64,000 nucleotides of DNA, from the NCBI RefSeq assembly GCF_963678635.1, contig NC_087062.1, forward strand, positions 54,754,473 through 54,818,472, given 5' to 3'. Shown in pieces: positions 45,480 to 57,796 of the stretch. Both the position numbers and the translations under genes were made by a program. Every line of letters starts with the position of its first letter. Position 1 is the first letter of the stretch. The notes under the pieces are model-generated. The model was given only the letters and a program-made list of their open reading frames with translations, made no database searches and was not told the DNA's origin. Source of the DNA: Symsagittifera roscoffensis. Taxonomy: Eukaryota; Xenacoelomorpha; Acoela; Convolutidae.

Positions 45480-46330
45480 TTCTGACAATGTTTAATTTTC
45501 AACATTCTCAAACAACACAAAACGAATTCGACAAATTAGCCAATCTATTATTAAAATATCCAACAGTTTATGCAACATCAAAACTCGATGTTGGAAAAAT
45601 TAGTTCACCACTACATTTACCTTTAAAACTTGACGCATTTTTCAAAAAACTAAGAGCAAGCAAAGTACCAATACACTTACATGATAAAGTAAACAGACTA
45701 CTTGACAATTTAGAACAATATGAAAAATATCCCCAGTAAATGAAGAAGAACAACCAAAAGGTATCACCTTTATCAACCCAGTTATCATCCTAGCTAAAGG
45801 AGAATCACCAAAAATTGTTCTAGACGCTAGATATCTCAATTCACTAATTGATGAATCTAAACGCAATTGGCCTATTGAACCCATTCAAGTAATTCTAACA
45901 AAAATAATTGGTAATCATTTCACAACCACAGATATGAATAGCGCATACAATCAAATGCCCTTAGATGAACAATCCCGACGGTTAACATAATTCGTTATTG
46001 GAAATCATCATTACGACTTCAATAGATTATTCTATGGAATATCCATAGGACCAGCAGCTTTTTCAGCTTTTATGAGTAAAATTTTTAGACCACTTATACT
46101 CAAGAAAATTGCAATCACATACTTAGACGAGGTCTTCATGCAATCAAAAACTAAAGATGAAATGTTTATAATTTTAAAAACAGTATCATCAAATACTCAA
46201 AAATGAAAACATAAAAGCAGCCCCAGACAAATCACATTTTTTTCTAACACGCGTAAAGTTTCTTGGACACATTATTGAAAGAAACACACTAACTCCATTA
46301 AAATCACGCATAGATGCAATTCAAAATCTT
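45480..46330 (+). pseudogene. Reverse transcriptase, inactivated
   Basis: RT motifs occur in order: 'VPIHLHDKVNRLLDNLE' (N-terminal), 'KIVLDARYLNSLIDES', 'TTDMNSAYNQMPLDEQSR' and 'FNRLFYGISIGPAAFSAFM'. The active-site turn reads YLDE at 46120-46131 where YLDD is required. A TAA at 45988-45990 and a frame break near 45740 add further damage. The RT is of Ty3/gypsy type. Confidence 0.8.
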
Positions 46331-46990
46331 CAACCACCCGCAAATAAAAAAAATCCAAGAATTCCTTGGAATGTTAAATTTCTTAAATAAAAATGTATAC
46401 AAAATGCAAATATACTTAAGACCTTTCTATAACATCCTTAGACAGCAGAATAACTTTGAATGGACTACCGAACATCAAACACGATTTAAAGAAATTAAAA
46501 AACTGCTAACAGAACAAATATCAAATACAATCCCAGATCCAAATCAACCATTTTAAGCAAGGTGCGATGCTTCAAATTTTGGCATTGGCGAAGCATTACT
46601 ACAATCACACAGTGGAACAAATAAAATGAATCTTTTATCAGCAAACTCTCGCTTATTTACACAAGCCGAACTACAACTCTCTACTCTTATGAGAGAATGC
46701 ACAGCTATAATAAACACACTTACAGAATATGAATTTCTGATACTTGGATCAAAACATCCAACAGTTCTATTTACAGATCACAAACCAATTATTTTTCTTT
46801 TTTACACAGAAATCAAATCCAAACCATAGAGTTTACAGATTTCAATTAAATCTAATGAAATTCCCAAATTTACATTTAGTTTGGACAGCAGGAAGAAATC
46901 TTGCATTACCAGATACGCTAAGTAAAAATACACCACCTGAACTACTTACACGAAAAACTACAGAAATACCACAAAATATTAAATTCTATC
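46331..46990 (+). pseudogene. RNase H remnant
   Basis: It continues from RT with 'KIQEFLGMLNFL' and 'RPFYNILRQQNNFEW', then 'CDASNFGIGEALLQSH' and 'LSTLMRECTAIINTL'. 'VLFTDHKPI' and 'NLALPDTLSKN' close it. The catalytic acid positions are still visible. A stop at about 46554 and a shift near 46800 break the frame. It is homologous to the minus-strand fragment at 1-1020. Confidence 0.78.
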
Positions 46991-49140
46991 TTGCAAAAAA
47001 TTAAACATCATTGAGATTGGAATGTAAATATGCAGTAAAAACCGATATAGATCAATCACAAATAAATAATTTACAACATTTCCCACTTTATTTAGATTGT
47101 CAAAATAATCACTATGAAGTTGATTTATTAGGTACATATACATTTAAACCAATCGCATATTCACATTGGATAAAAAATAATATCCAACAAAAGACAACCA
47201 AACAACAACCACAAAAAAAGCTCCTTTCCCATTAATAGAAAAGAAAATTTAACTGACATTATAATTTTATCAGGACCACCAACAAATGATTTAAAATACA
47301 CAGTAAATCAAGTATTTGACCTTCATAACCCACTCGACACAATTCCCCTATCAAAATTAGAAGTCGAAAATATTTTTTAATCACCAACAGAAACAATAAC
47401 ATTACAATTATTACAAAAATTTCAAAACTTGGACCCTGTTGTTAGACAACTCAAATCATGGCACAAATATAAAACAAAGCCAGCAAAAGCTGATGAAACA
47501 ATTTAATGAAATAAAACAATCCTCCGATACTTTAGAAAATATAATAATACAGCTATAAATGAAAGCACAGATCTTTTAGAATATCAAACACCTGATTTTA
47601 AAGTACCCCGTCTTCCCCTCAGTATGATGTTGATAGTATTCAACATATCACACATACAAAAAACAAAAGGACACTCAGGATCAGAGAAGACATATTCAAA
47701 TTTTACACAAATTTTTTCCATCCCAAATGCACCAATTTGGATTAAAGTATTATGCAACGAATGCATAATATGTCAATTAAATAAACCTTATCCAAATCAA
47801 AAACAAATAGCACCAAGACAAGATTTTAAAGGACAAAGTCCATATTTCAATCCTATAGTTTCATTTGACACAAAAAGACCAATTTCACCATCCTCCGAAG
47901 GAAGTTCTTATATTATGGTCATTGTTGATGCATTTACGCACTACGTAGCACTCATCCCAGTACCACAATGTAATGCTTATTACGCGTACACAACACTTTA
48001 CGAACATTTGATAGCTAAATTCGGACTACCCGAAATACTAGTCACAGATAACGGCACATAATTTATCAATAATGAAATCATCAAATTATGCCACCTATAT
48101 AATATCAAACATAAACCACGTACATCTCATGCACCATGGACAAATGGATTAGTCGAAGGTATGAACCGTTCACTACAAGAATATTTTGATGTATCATTAA
48201 TGGAAGTGATAAACGACATACTGAATAGCCAGCAGACGTAAAATTATTCCCCTTATCCTATAATTCACAAATCAGAACAATTCTACGAATTTCACCATAC
48301 GAAATGGTTTTTAATCAAAAGCCACGAAAAACAATTATGTTTACAGCAAATGCCCATAAAAATACACAAGGATATTGTCAACCAAATAAAGATTCAATTT
48401 GTTATAATTTACCATTACATACACATGATGAAGACCACTTTCATCATCCACAAACTTTAAAATTAGCTTCCGGTACACATACCGAATGGATTTTAAATAG
48501 AGATAAAAAACATGATGAAATTTACTAACAACTAACAAAAAAATTGTTACAAAGGCAAAATATAAACAACCAAATTAGTTCACGCTTCATGCCAGCCACA
48601 GATTTAAAAATTGGAACATTTGTTTTAGTACCTAATTTCAAAACACAAAAAGAAATCTCAAAAAAAAAATAAAACCACTTCGAAAAGGACCCTACCAAAT
48701 AATTGATAAACCTACTGAAGTAACATACAAACTTACTGACTCCAGTAAAAAAGAAATCGTTCAACACCGTAACAACCTGTTAACTTATTATCCAAAAAAA
48801 TGCGCACTCCGCGAATTAACTCAATTATATTTTTTTACAGGTTTACACATCGTTCAAAACAATCCACAAACGGGACAAAATCAAAACGTTAATACCAAAA
48901 AAAAAACAAAAAACAATCCAACAGCAAAACAAAAACCCTCTAATATCAAACACACCAGAACCAAAAATATCTCGAAAAGAAAGAAAAATGACAGAAAAAA
49001 TCTTACCACAGGATCAACAACAAAATCCGAACATAGAGAATTATCACGACTTAGAAGTCAACCACGAAAAAACTACCAGACATTCATCCCACAATCTAAA
49101 ATATAAAAGAAAGTTGAATTTCAAAAACAAATTTAATTTT
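46991..49140 (+). pseudogene. Integrase remnant with long N- and C-terminal parts
   Basis: The zinc module 'GHSGSEKTYSNF...CNECIICQLNK' is at 47665-47780. The catalytic core follows: 'SFDTKRPISPSSEG' (about 47863), 'ILVTDNGT' (about 48036-48058, then a TAA at 48059) and 'WTNGLVEGMNRS' (about 48140-48173). The C-terminal barrel-like part ends with 'VQHRNNLLTYYPK' near 48800. A basic tail follows to about 49100. All three acids are present but the frame is not. Confidence 0.78.
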
Positions 49141-49700
49141 GGTTAACGTCAATATATTTTTTAAACTTTCACATTTCCGTAATAACATGCTGAAAAAAAA
49201 TCGATAAATTCAAGTTCAAATTCAGCCGATAGAAATCTTTCAAATTTGTCATGTGATTATCTCTAACACAAACTCATTAGCCGACAGATATCAATCTCCA
49301 GGCATATCGATAACTATAACTTTAGGACCTCCAGGTCAAAAATAAGCAACTTGTTAAAACTTGACAACTAAAATAAACACTACTTCAATATGACAACCCT
49401 CCCCTATCAAATTATGCAAAAATCAACAATATTTTCCCAATTCAGACCTCAAAAACCCTTCAACCAAAAATGGCAAATTAGCTTAAAGCAAAAAAGACCC
49501 ATGATCATTTGGCCTAAAGTACAAATATTTCAAAGATACCCCCAATTATCCAACAAATAAAAACAAAACAATGAAGACCTCCCGATCACCATAAAAATAA
49601 ACCTTCAACAATTTTTGACAAAACTCAATCCACTTGTCAAAAAATCAACAAATAATCCGACCACACTTGAATTTCGCCCCAAAATCTTAAGAAATATTTG
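49141..49700 (+). other. Spacer after integrase
   Basis: No ORF or motif I can support. It separates pol from the following small hydrophobic frames. Confidence 0.35.
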
Positions 49701-49721
49701 ACGAAACAAATCATTTATTAA

Positions 49722-50178
49722 ATGCTTCTTTCTATAACAGTCGATAACTTAAAACAAAAACTTTCAAACCTTTTCACAAAATTTTTTACTCTTTTTCTTT
49801 TCTTGCTATTCTTTTTCATTGAAAAGAATAGGAAGAATAGAAAGATTTTGCTATTCTTTTTCATTGAAACTTTTGAATCCCTTATAATCCTTTCTATAAT
49901 TTTTTGCAATCTTTTTTTAATTTTCTATTCCTTATTTTTCCCAAATCCTTGACCACATCTACAGGTACGAAAACACAAAATCTATTTAAATGATACAAAC
50001 CATTTTTAGTCGAAAAGATATTTTTCTTTTATTCATAATTTTTCTCACATTTTTAATATCCCTAATCATGACAATGTGCAAATGTATAAAAAAGGCAATT
50101 GTCACAATCGCCTTAGCAACTATTCTTTTGATACTTTTTATTGAAGAACCTTATAATAAAAATAAATTTTCCCAATAA
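49722..50178 (+). other. Two short hydrophobic frames (possible membrane peptides)
   Basis: 49722-49952 encodes 76 very hydrophobic residues with a duplicated 'LLFFFIE' caused by a 45-bp-period repeat (49803-49824 and 49848-49869). 49990-50178 encodes 62 residues with two membrane-length stretches ('FLLFIIFLTFLISLIM' and 'IVTIALATILLILFI') around a Cys/Lys turn. Neither resembles a known family. They may be real accessory peptides or AT-rich chance. Confidence 0.3.
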
Positions 50179-50562
50179 GAATTAAACACTCAAATACCTT
50201 TTAAAAATTGCTAATCAACCACCACCAAACCAGCCTCCACCAACAACATCCCATGACAGTCCAATACCAAGACAGCCCAGGCCAGTACAACTACCAGCAA
50301 TCGCCAACCATCAACACGATTTTTTTTTCAAGACAATCCATACACTTTTGAAGAACGACACGCACGATTATCTGAACCATTAGAACCAGTTAATTGCCAA
50401 GCATCTTTAAGCGAACCAACATATAATTTATAACCCACCTTAAAACAAGATCTCAATCGAGTAAGACATATAAGGCAAAATCAAAATACACTTGAAATAA
50501 ATAGACAAATTATACATTCAAGACGAAATACAAATTTTCAATCCCCCAGAGTTCACTTTAAC
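50179..50562 (+). other. Spacer
   Basis: Interrupted sequence with Pro/Gln/Asn-rich pieces just before the 50563 ORF. It may be that ORF's broken N-terminus. Confidence 0.3.
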
Positions 50563-51111
50563 ATGCCCCAATCACCAACACCAACTACCTCAGAACTTTC
50601 AAGCAGTACAATACCAGAAAATCCCACACTTGATTCACAACATTGCGTTTCAAACATTCAATCAGACTATCTAGGTTCAACTCCAACATCAGAGCAAATC
50701 CGAGAAAACCCTTTCAACCCCCCAGACACCACCGAACGACCACCATATTGGACAAAACATTCATATACTCAAGGTGAACCAAATTTAGTAATTGAACCAA
50801 TAGATATTTCTTCTGATACAACATTATCATCCCTGCCAGAAACACTTTCACTCCCATCAACACCATCTATAAGTCAAATATCACCAACACTTTTCCCCCT
50901 TAAGTTCCCCACCAACCTTGACGCTAGATACCAAGAACAGTCATCGACAAAAACCCCTCTACGGTTAGGTTGGAATACTTTTGTAGCTACTTCCCCACTA
51001 TTTGGACAACATCAAGAAAGTAGCCGACTTCAAAATTGGGCACTAAATAGATTACAATATAGACAAGATATTCACAAAGATATTCAAGAACACAATATTC
51101 AAATACTTTAA
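50563..51111 (+). CDS. Accessory ORF between pol and env, unknown
   Basis: 182 codons, ATG to TAA, and uninterrupted, unlike its neighbours. The first 125 residues are Ser/Thr/Pro-rich and acidic ('PENPTLDSQHCVSNIQSDY', 'EPIDISSDTTLSSLPETLS'). The last 55 are more ordered and basic ('LRLGWNTFVATSPLF', 'NWALNRLQYRQDIHKDIQEH'). There is no signal peptide or membrane segment. I recognise no family. Its intactness in an otherwise dead element could be chance. Confidence 0.4.
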   Translation: MPQSPTPTTSELSSSTIPENPTLDSQHCVSNIQSDYLGSTPTSEQIRENPFNPPDTTERPPYWTKHSYTQGEPNLVIEPIDISSDTTLSSLPETLSLPSTPSISQISPTLFPLKFPTNLDARYQEQSSTKTPLRLGWNTFVATSPLFGQHQESSRLQNWALNRLQYRQDIHKDIQEHNIQIL

Positions 51112-51319
51112 CAAAATAATTCCAATTAAAGTTTGAAATCACAGTCAGACTTAATAATATTGTTCAAAACCCTTTTCCCCTAAGCCCACCAAATATAACA
51201 GCTAAATCACTACCTCCCCCATTTATAGCAATTGAAGTTATATATAAATACGACAGATATACCAAAAACACAATTGGATATATTACCTTTCGTTACCCAT
51301 ACTGAGGATTATCATACAC
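51112..51319 (+). other. Short spacer before env
   Basis: Interrupted sequence ending just before the env signal peptide. No motif is supported. Confidence 0.3.
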
Positions 51320-53591
51320 ATGTATATTTCAAAAGTACTTACATTTCAATACCTCCTTTTTCTAATTTTTTTCGAACAAAATACAAATCCATCTCCTCGC
51401 ACAGGACCTGAGGATTTATTAGAAACACACTACGATTGTGAAGAAAATGAACAAAAAATGCTACACAAATATGCTATAAGCCAAGTAACACAAAGCGAAT
51501 CAAAACCACAAGCTATAGAAACCACAAACATAAAAGCAACATTATACTCAAAAGCCCGAGCAACAACACTCACAGGCTATACATTTACAGCGACATTTTC
51601 CGAAAAGAAAGTACATTGTTCAGAAGTTTCAAATGAAAATAAAAACCGACTTGATCACGAATCATTCTACCAAAGTAATATAGAAAGACTTTTACATCTA
51701 AGTCCTGAAGATTGTAAAAACGAACTACTCAGATTAAACTTGACTGAAAATAAAATTCAAACAGAAAAATAGTAAACTTTCAAGTCTTCATCGACTCTGT
51801 ACATCAAGCAGAACTTGAAAAATATCATGGACATATTAAACTAGACGAAATATATCCATACAACTGCGCACACGGACGACTAACTTATGATATTCACGAC
51901 AAACACTGGATACCACATGTTGGAATAAATAATCCTTCCAACTGCAAAGCAGATACAAAAAAAAGGATAACAAGAAATAACGTTTTTTGACTGGAAAACA
52001 CAACTCGAAAAAAAAACAACTCACACGCGATTTAAGAGATAACACTGTAATTTATCAAGGAATCAGACTACCTTGCAAAAATGACCAAGCCTATTGTGAT
52101 CCTACAACAAGAACACAAGCAACAATTTTTTGGTTTCCCGAAGACACTTGTACAACATTTCAAGTAGAAAAATCCACGCTCGAATGATTGAATTTCATGA
52201 AAAATATTTCATTGAATCCATCCCATTTGTCAATGTCAACCCAAGTCAAATAAGACATCACAATATTAAATTCAGAAACATTCACAGTATAGTAAATAAA
52301 TTAACACATTTTCAAATCAATCATGAAACAAAATTTGCAGGTAAAAATAAAAATCCACTCTACAAAACACAATATTCAAATACGACGAAGGTTTCGATAT
52401 GTCCACTGGAAAACTGAAATATAATCCCCATGCAACACATCAAACTCTCAACAAAGGAACATCATACATCCCAGTAAATCTTCTTAAAAACGCAGGAAAC
52501 TCTCGTGGAAAAGTAAAACTACAAGACACTGAAAGCACACGATTACAAGAATTATCACTAATGAATAGTACGTATTTTGGCGCAATACACTGTGACATCT
52601 ACTCAGATATGAAAGTAGACTACACAATTAGTAGAATTTTTCAAGAAATGTCACTCTCCGAATTAGAAACACTACATCAACTATGTGAAATAGAAAGAAC
52701 CCTGATTTTACAATCATTCGCACTAGCAGTTCTAAAAATACCCTACGCAGGATATTTATTATCCGGAAATAGATCAAACTTCCTTGACAATGAAGGAAAT
52801 AAATTATGGTTTTTTACTTGCACCAAAAAAGTATCACCATTATATGTTTTTGAAGACAAACGAATCCCGATATTCTATAAAAATAGAGTTCATTTTGTCG
52901 ATACACTTTCACGAAGAACATATTTTTGGGATACCGCAGTCCCATGTGGATTATAAAACAGCCACAAGGTCGTACAATTAAACACTGACGAAGAAAAATA
53001 CTATCTACTTACACCATACCAAACATTAAAGCAACCATTGAAAAAGTTTTCACCCCAAAAGTATTCAAGCTATTGCTCGTAACCCCAATATCAATCTACA
53101 ATCGATAGGAATATATTCTAAATCAGATATACAACATCACATTCGTACACAACAATTTCAGGAACAACTAACACAAATGGACACCATACAACAACAATCA
53201 ATAGACCAAAATTTAAGAAATTTTGCAGAAACCGCAGGATTTTCAGCCATCTATACACAAGACTAGAGCGGATATTTTACAGATATTAAAGACTTCATAT
53301 ACTTAAACGGCGAAAAATATAGACCACAAGATATCTCACCAATAAATATTTTCAGCTTCGTAAATTTAAAAAACGAAGTTCTAGCCTTTCTAGGATGGCC
53401 ATATTACATCTTAGAAAGATTGACTATCTTATACGCTATGTTTAATTTTATTGGATTTCTTTTCTCATTACTAAAAGGAATCTATAACACATGCGCAATA
53501 CATACACAAGTAAACCGACAAGCAAGCGTAGCACGCATATTATTTGCAGGATTTTTTTGAATATTTTCATCATCAATAAAAAAAATCCTCT
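51320..53591 (+). pseudogene. Env-like membrane glycoprotein remnant
   Basis: It starts with a signal-peptide-like 'VLTFQYLLFLIFF'. The ectodomain is cysteine-bearing and polar in several frames (51320-51772, 51780-52190, 52130-52417 and 52399-52956). Recognisable cysteine clusters are 'ETHYDCEENEQ', 'EKKVHCSE', 'SPEDCKNEL', 'IRLPCKNDQAYCDP' and 'FPEDTCTTF'. A membrane anchor region follows at about 53385-53480 ('AFLGWPYYILERL', 'MFNFIGFLFSLLKG'). The spacing of the C and W residues resembles the rhabdo-like (class III) fusion glycoproteins that some LTR elements carry, but that is a weak inference. It has at least four breaks and is not functional. Confidence 0.6.
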
Positions 53592-53914
53592 TAGATGCAC
53601 AAATCAAAGAATACAATACAAAACTATCAACAAACCCGAACACATACGACGAATCAAACAATAATACAAATGCATTACCTGCAGCAACCACATTTACCAA
53701 ATCTACATCATAACCATCCATTATCATTAGTTTCACGAAATTTCAGAAACTTAGCAATCACAAACCCTCCAAACTTAAGACCAAGCCACATACAAAGCCC
53801 CATTCAACATATAGTTACACAACACCCCCAAAATTACGATACATATGAACAAATCATTGAACAGCCCCATACCACTACTTTTCAATCACAAAATAATCAT
53901 TTTTTTAGCCCTCG
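53592..53914 (+). pseudogene. Env cytoplasmic tail remnant
   Basis: A polar, Asn/Thr/Gln/His-rich stretch follows the membrane anchor. It matches the tail at 1380-1666 in position and general composition, and ends just before the ATG of the next ORF. Confidence 0.45.
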
Positions 53915-55290
53915 ATGAGCAGACAAATTGGATCACTCCATCGATCAAACTCCCAACCTGCCAACCTCCAAAATCCAATCCATATTATCCCACTTTTTGC
54001 TTTTCCGTCACCTGATTCACCACAAACTAATACATCATCAGGCATGAATTCTGATACTAACTCAGACATCACAGTTTTTCAGACAATATCAAAATTCAAT
54101 AACTCCGATGTAGAAACTCCCGATGAATTCGCTGATTCCGAACCATCCTCTTCTACCCATACCCAGATCAACTCTTCAACTTTCTCAAAAACCCCCTTTT
54201 GACCTATTTTACCTCAAAACCAATGTACATCTCCCTACACTCCTTCTCAAGTAAACCCAACCTATTCCCCATTTAATTATGAACGCTCAATCAACAATTC
54301 CCCAGATAATATTCAAATTTCTGAAGAATTAGATAATTTTATAACACTCCAACAACAGTTACCATCTCCCCACGCTCTCACTATTCACCAACTATCATCA
54401 ACAATAACATCATCAAATCAACCAACACCTACACCAATTTCAGATTATACTCCATCATTAGCTCAATCATCCACATCAACAGAAACATCCACTAGTACTA
54501 ACATCATCAGATCTAATCAAGATTAATTTCTTGACGAAGATCATTTTGCAAACCCACAATTAACAGAAAAATTTTTCATTAAAACACCAAACTTATTCAC
54601 ACTTAGCATACTAGATAAAAAGCATGATCACATTATTTCGGAAGCATTATCAGACATTCAAGCATACCAATCATTTCACGAAAATTTTCAAACATTTTCA
54701 CTAACCTTTCATTTTCTCACACCAAAAGAACGTGATTTGCACTGTTCACACGACATCATGTTGAGAACTAAATAAACACAAACCTACACTTATTATCGTT
54801 TTATCCAGAATCATTTTCACTTACACACACCATCACGACAACCCAACCACAGATTTCAATTCATCAATTCTAAATACATCTCACCGTTTTTTTTAAACTT
54901 CACGTATTGTATTAAAAATACTAACCTTCAAGGCATCCTCTGGAATTATGACCCAATCACCCAGATGTATATATTTTGTCCCCTCACTAAGACCTTCAAC
55001 GAAGAAGAATCCTGACCCCTAATAGTACCGCATGAATATATTCAACCTATAGAAGTACCAATTTTAGAATTCATCCACAACAGTAAATATAATCACAAAA
55101 TTTACAATCTAATTCAGAACACACCTCACGAATTTGCAGTAGGCATCAAAGAACTAAAAACCATAAAAGCCTTCAATTGCTTTGGCCACTGCTCCAAACT
55201 AAAAACATCATACGCATACTAGCAAAATTATTAACCACATCAGATGCTATTCACGATGTTTTTCCTCATGGCGCCTTTCGCGACGACTAA
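53915..55290 (+). pseudogene. Post-env accessory ORF (unknown family), decayed
   Basis: An ATG at 53915 gives 'MSRQIGSLHRS', the same start as 1690. A Ser/Thr/Pro-rich acidic part (to 54202 in the first frame, then others) leads to an ordered C-terminal part from about 54560 ('FHENFQTFSLTFHFL', 'PKERDLHCSHDIML', 'NHKIYNLIQNTPHEF'). At least five stops or shifts interrupt it. There is no signal peptide, membrane span or known domain. Two copies sharing the same layout support a real protein of about 450 residues in the ancestor. Its place at the 3' end is that of accessory genes in complex retroviruses, which is only an analogy. Confidence 0.55.
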
Positions 55291-56869
55291 GGTAACTATG
55301 GATTTAATAATTTTAAAACTAACCATTCTTTTTAAGTAATTTACATTTTCGTTAGTCTTCACAGCCCAATCGCCAACAAACAAGAAAAAACAGATAAAAA
55401 TACAAACTCTCTTTTTCATATTAGTCTCTATTGAACCTACAGCACTGAATGATGCAATAAAATTCAAATTCAAAGTAGTAATTTCATCTCTAAATTATTT
55501 CCCTAAATGTAGTAAAATTAAATACGATGATAAAAATTTATAATTTCAGACCCCCAAAAAGCAGTAAAATTTAATCTTAAAGTATTAAATTTATACAGAG
55601 AAAAAGCAGTACTAACCTTTTATATATCTTCTGTTCACCCGCACAAGAATTCTATCCACAATCGCACTACTCGCCCACGAAGAATTGTTTAAAATAATAA
55701 ATTCAAGTTTTCAGGGTTCAACAACAGCAACTCAAACAAGCGATAACAAGTTTTCAAATTTACTTTAACCCGGTTGGAATGGAATTATATAATAACCAAA
55801 CTAACCAATGCAGCTTACTAAGCACCATAAACCACAAACTAACAGCATGACTAAGAAAAGAACACCTACGGTACCCAAACCGGATTAAACCAGCTTAAAA
55901 CTGGATAATTTCTTCTTTTAAGACTATTACCAAGTCTAAAAAAGAAAAAATAAAACACCAAAAAGTCGCTAGACAAACCCAAACCAAAAACAATTTGATT
56001 TTTGAGAAAAGGACACAACCAAAGAAACAAAAGAAAACCAGAAATAATATAACATAAAACGTTAGCACAAAACAGGACCCCTTAACAAACCAGCATGAAC
56101 TCATACTCCCGATCCTGGCCTAACCCACGAGAGAGGACGTCCTGAGCATGCTCTATAGCCGGCCTAACCCACCGTGCTACATCCACGCTTTGTTATCACA
56201 CTAATTTTTTTGACAAGAGGTACTCAAGGGTGAGTAACTCCTAAAAATAACTGAACTAAAACTAAAACGCTTTTGCGAAAACAATTAACCAAAATCATAA
56301 CTAAAAAATTAAATTATCAAAAATTTATAAAATGTAAATTAGAATATGCAGTACAAAGATCACACACAACCATAAAGACGAGCATCCAAAGAATAAACGA
56401 CCCCATCACACTCAACTTACAGAATGGCTAAACACAACCGACATGCCACCCACAATCACGACTCAAAAAGGATTTAGAGTATGACTTGACTTCGCAGAAA
56501 AGGACTTCATTGAATCAGACCAATGACCACCTCGATGTTCAAGTATACGTACAGATCCGAGTTACAAGGCATTCCTTCCAAACTCGAGTTTCACGCCATT
56601 CTCAATCCAGAACGAAACATAGTTCTCCACAACCGATCAAGAACAGACGTTCATAACAAACCATCTTGAAATCAGATTGATTTCGTTGGCGGTCATAGTC
56701 TTTGTCGAACGCCAGATAACAACTTCATATTGACGATTCCAGCTTCCTGGAGCTTTCTTCTCCAAGAACGAAACAAGAAATGATGCTCGCCAAATACCAA
56801 CGGTCATCATCCATCCTTCATTACAGATAGAAGATGCAAGATTCAAAGACTCTGTAAACCCCGGATGGG
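55291..56869 (+). other. 3' untranslated tail of the env-bearing element
   Basis: 1.6 kb with no supported ORF, aligned in blocks with 3461-5053. It ends GGATGGG directly before the 3' LTR, which may be a short polypurine tract. Confidence 0.55.
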
Positions 56870-57268
56870 TGGAACCAGATCTAAACTATATTTTATTATT
56901 GGTTATAAATTAGATATTTTATCACTAAAAAATATTTAATTTTAACCAATCATGATCCATCTAACTAACAACCCAATTATTTGTAAGTGCTGAAATTACT
57001 TGTAATTTCAGCACCAGAGAGATTTGAATTTAACTTAGAAACTAGTTACCTCTCCAACATTTTGGCAATAAGCCAGTATACTCTAGATCTATTGAGCTTA
57101 GCAGAGACTAGTTAAACACCCTGAGACTAGTAGATATAAGAGTAAGATTAGGATCGGTATTAGACTAAGAAGTTGCACGAATCTATCCGGCCGAAACTAA
57201 GATAGCGTGACGAGCAGACGGTGACCCTATCGGAAATTACTCTATGAGTTACACCTCGAACTTTACTC
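56870..57268 (+). repeat. Truncated 3' LTR of the env-bearing element
   Basis: About 400 bp matching the first part of copies A and B, from TGGAACCAGATC to 'GAGTTACACCTCGAACTTTA', then unrelated sequence. The last ~290 bp of the LTR is missing. The hairpin is present at 56987-57014. Confidence 0.87.
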
Positions 57269-57796
57269 AATTGTATGCCCGAAAAATTGGAAAAAAAAAC
57301 TTTAAATTAAGGTTGACAAAAATGTTTTGTTTTTTAAATCCGTTTTCCAAAAAATCGTAGGTTCAACTTGGATCAACTTACAGGCGCTTTTTCTGAGATT
57401 CGATATACTTTTAGGGCTGAGTCTTGCGACTGTACAGACAGCGGTCTGAATTGCACAAAAAAATACAAAACTTGTTAAGAATGGTTTTACTTCACATGGT
57501 TTTAATAGTTTGATTGTTTTCTTTCTTTTTTTGATATGCTCTTAATTGGACAGCACAATAGATGATTAAAGTCTACGGCTGCCCTTCAAAGCAGACGGGT
57601 GGTCGTGTTTACAGAAAGAACGAAACAACAAAAAACAGTTTAAGTATTATCAAAGCTCAATCACTATTATTGAAGAGCTATGATTAATTTTATTCTGCTG
57701 AACAGCTTTGCTATTTTAATGGTAACAGCTGATTTAAAGCTTTAAGTCTTTGTTGATCAGCCCTTTGCCTGCGTGATCACATAACAACGAGAACTT
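57269..57796. other. Intergenic, 5' flank of the THEG-repeat gene
   Basis: No ORF or repeat is supported. I see no clear TATA box close to 57797. Confidence 0.4.

Larger units (their letters stand above)
37897..57268 (+). mobile_element. Very large, decayed env-bearing LTR element (Ty3/gypsy-type pol)
   Basis: From the outer LTR copy to the truncated 3' LTR it spans about 19.4 kb (about 18.5 kb from the inner 5' LTR). The order is LTR, leader, ORF1, gag, protease, RT, RNase H, integrase, small hydrophobic ORFs, a Ser/Thr/Pro-rich ORF, env-like, post-env ORF, a 1.6-kb tail, LTR. Nearly every frame is interrupted, so the copy is dead. A second family member contributes 1-5053, and an LTR remnant lies at 25700-26035. 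It is far longer than usual gypsy elements because of the extra ORFs and tail. The A-rich sense strand contrasts with the BEL and gypsy elements in this window. Confidence 0.82.
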
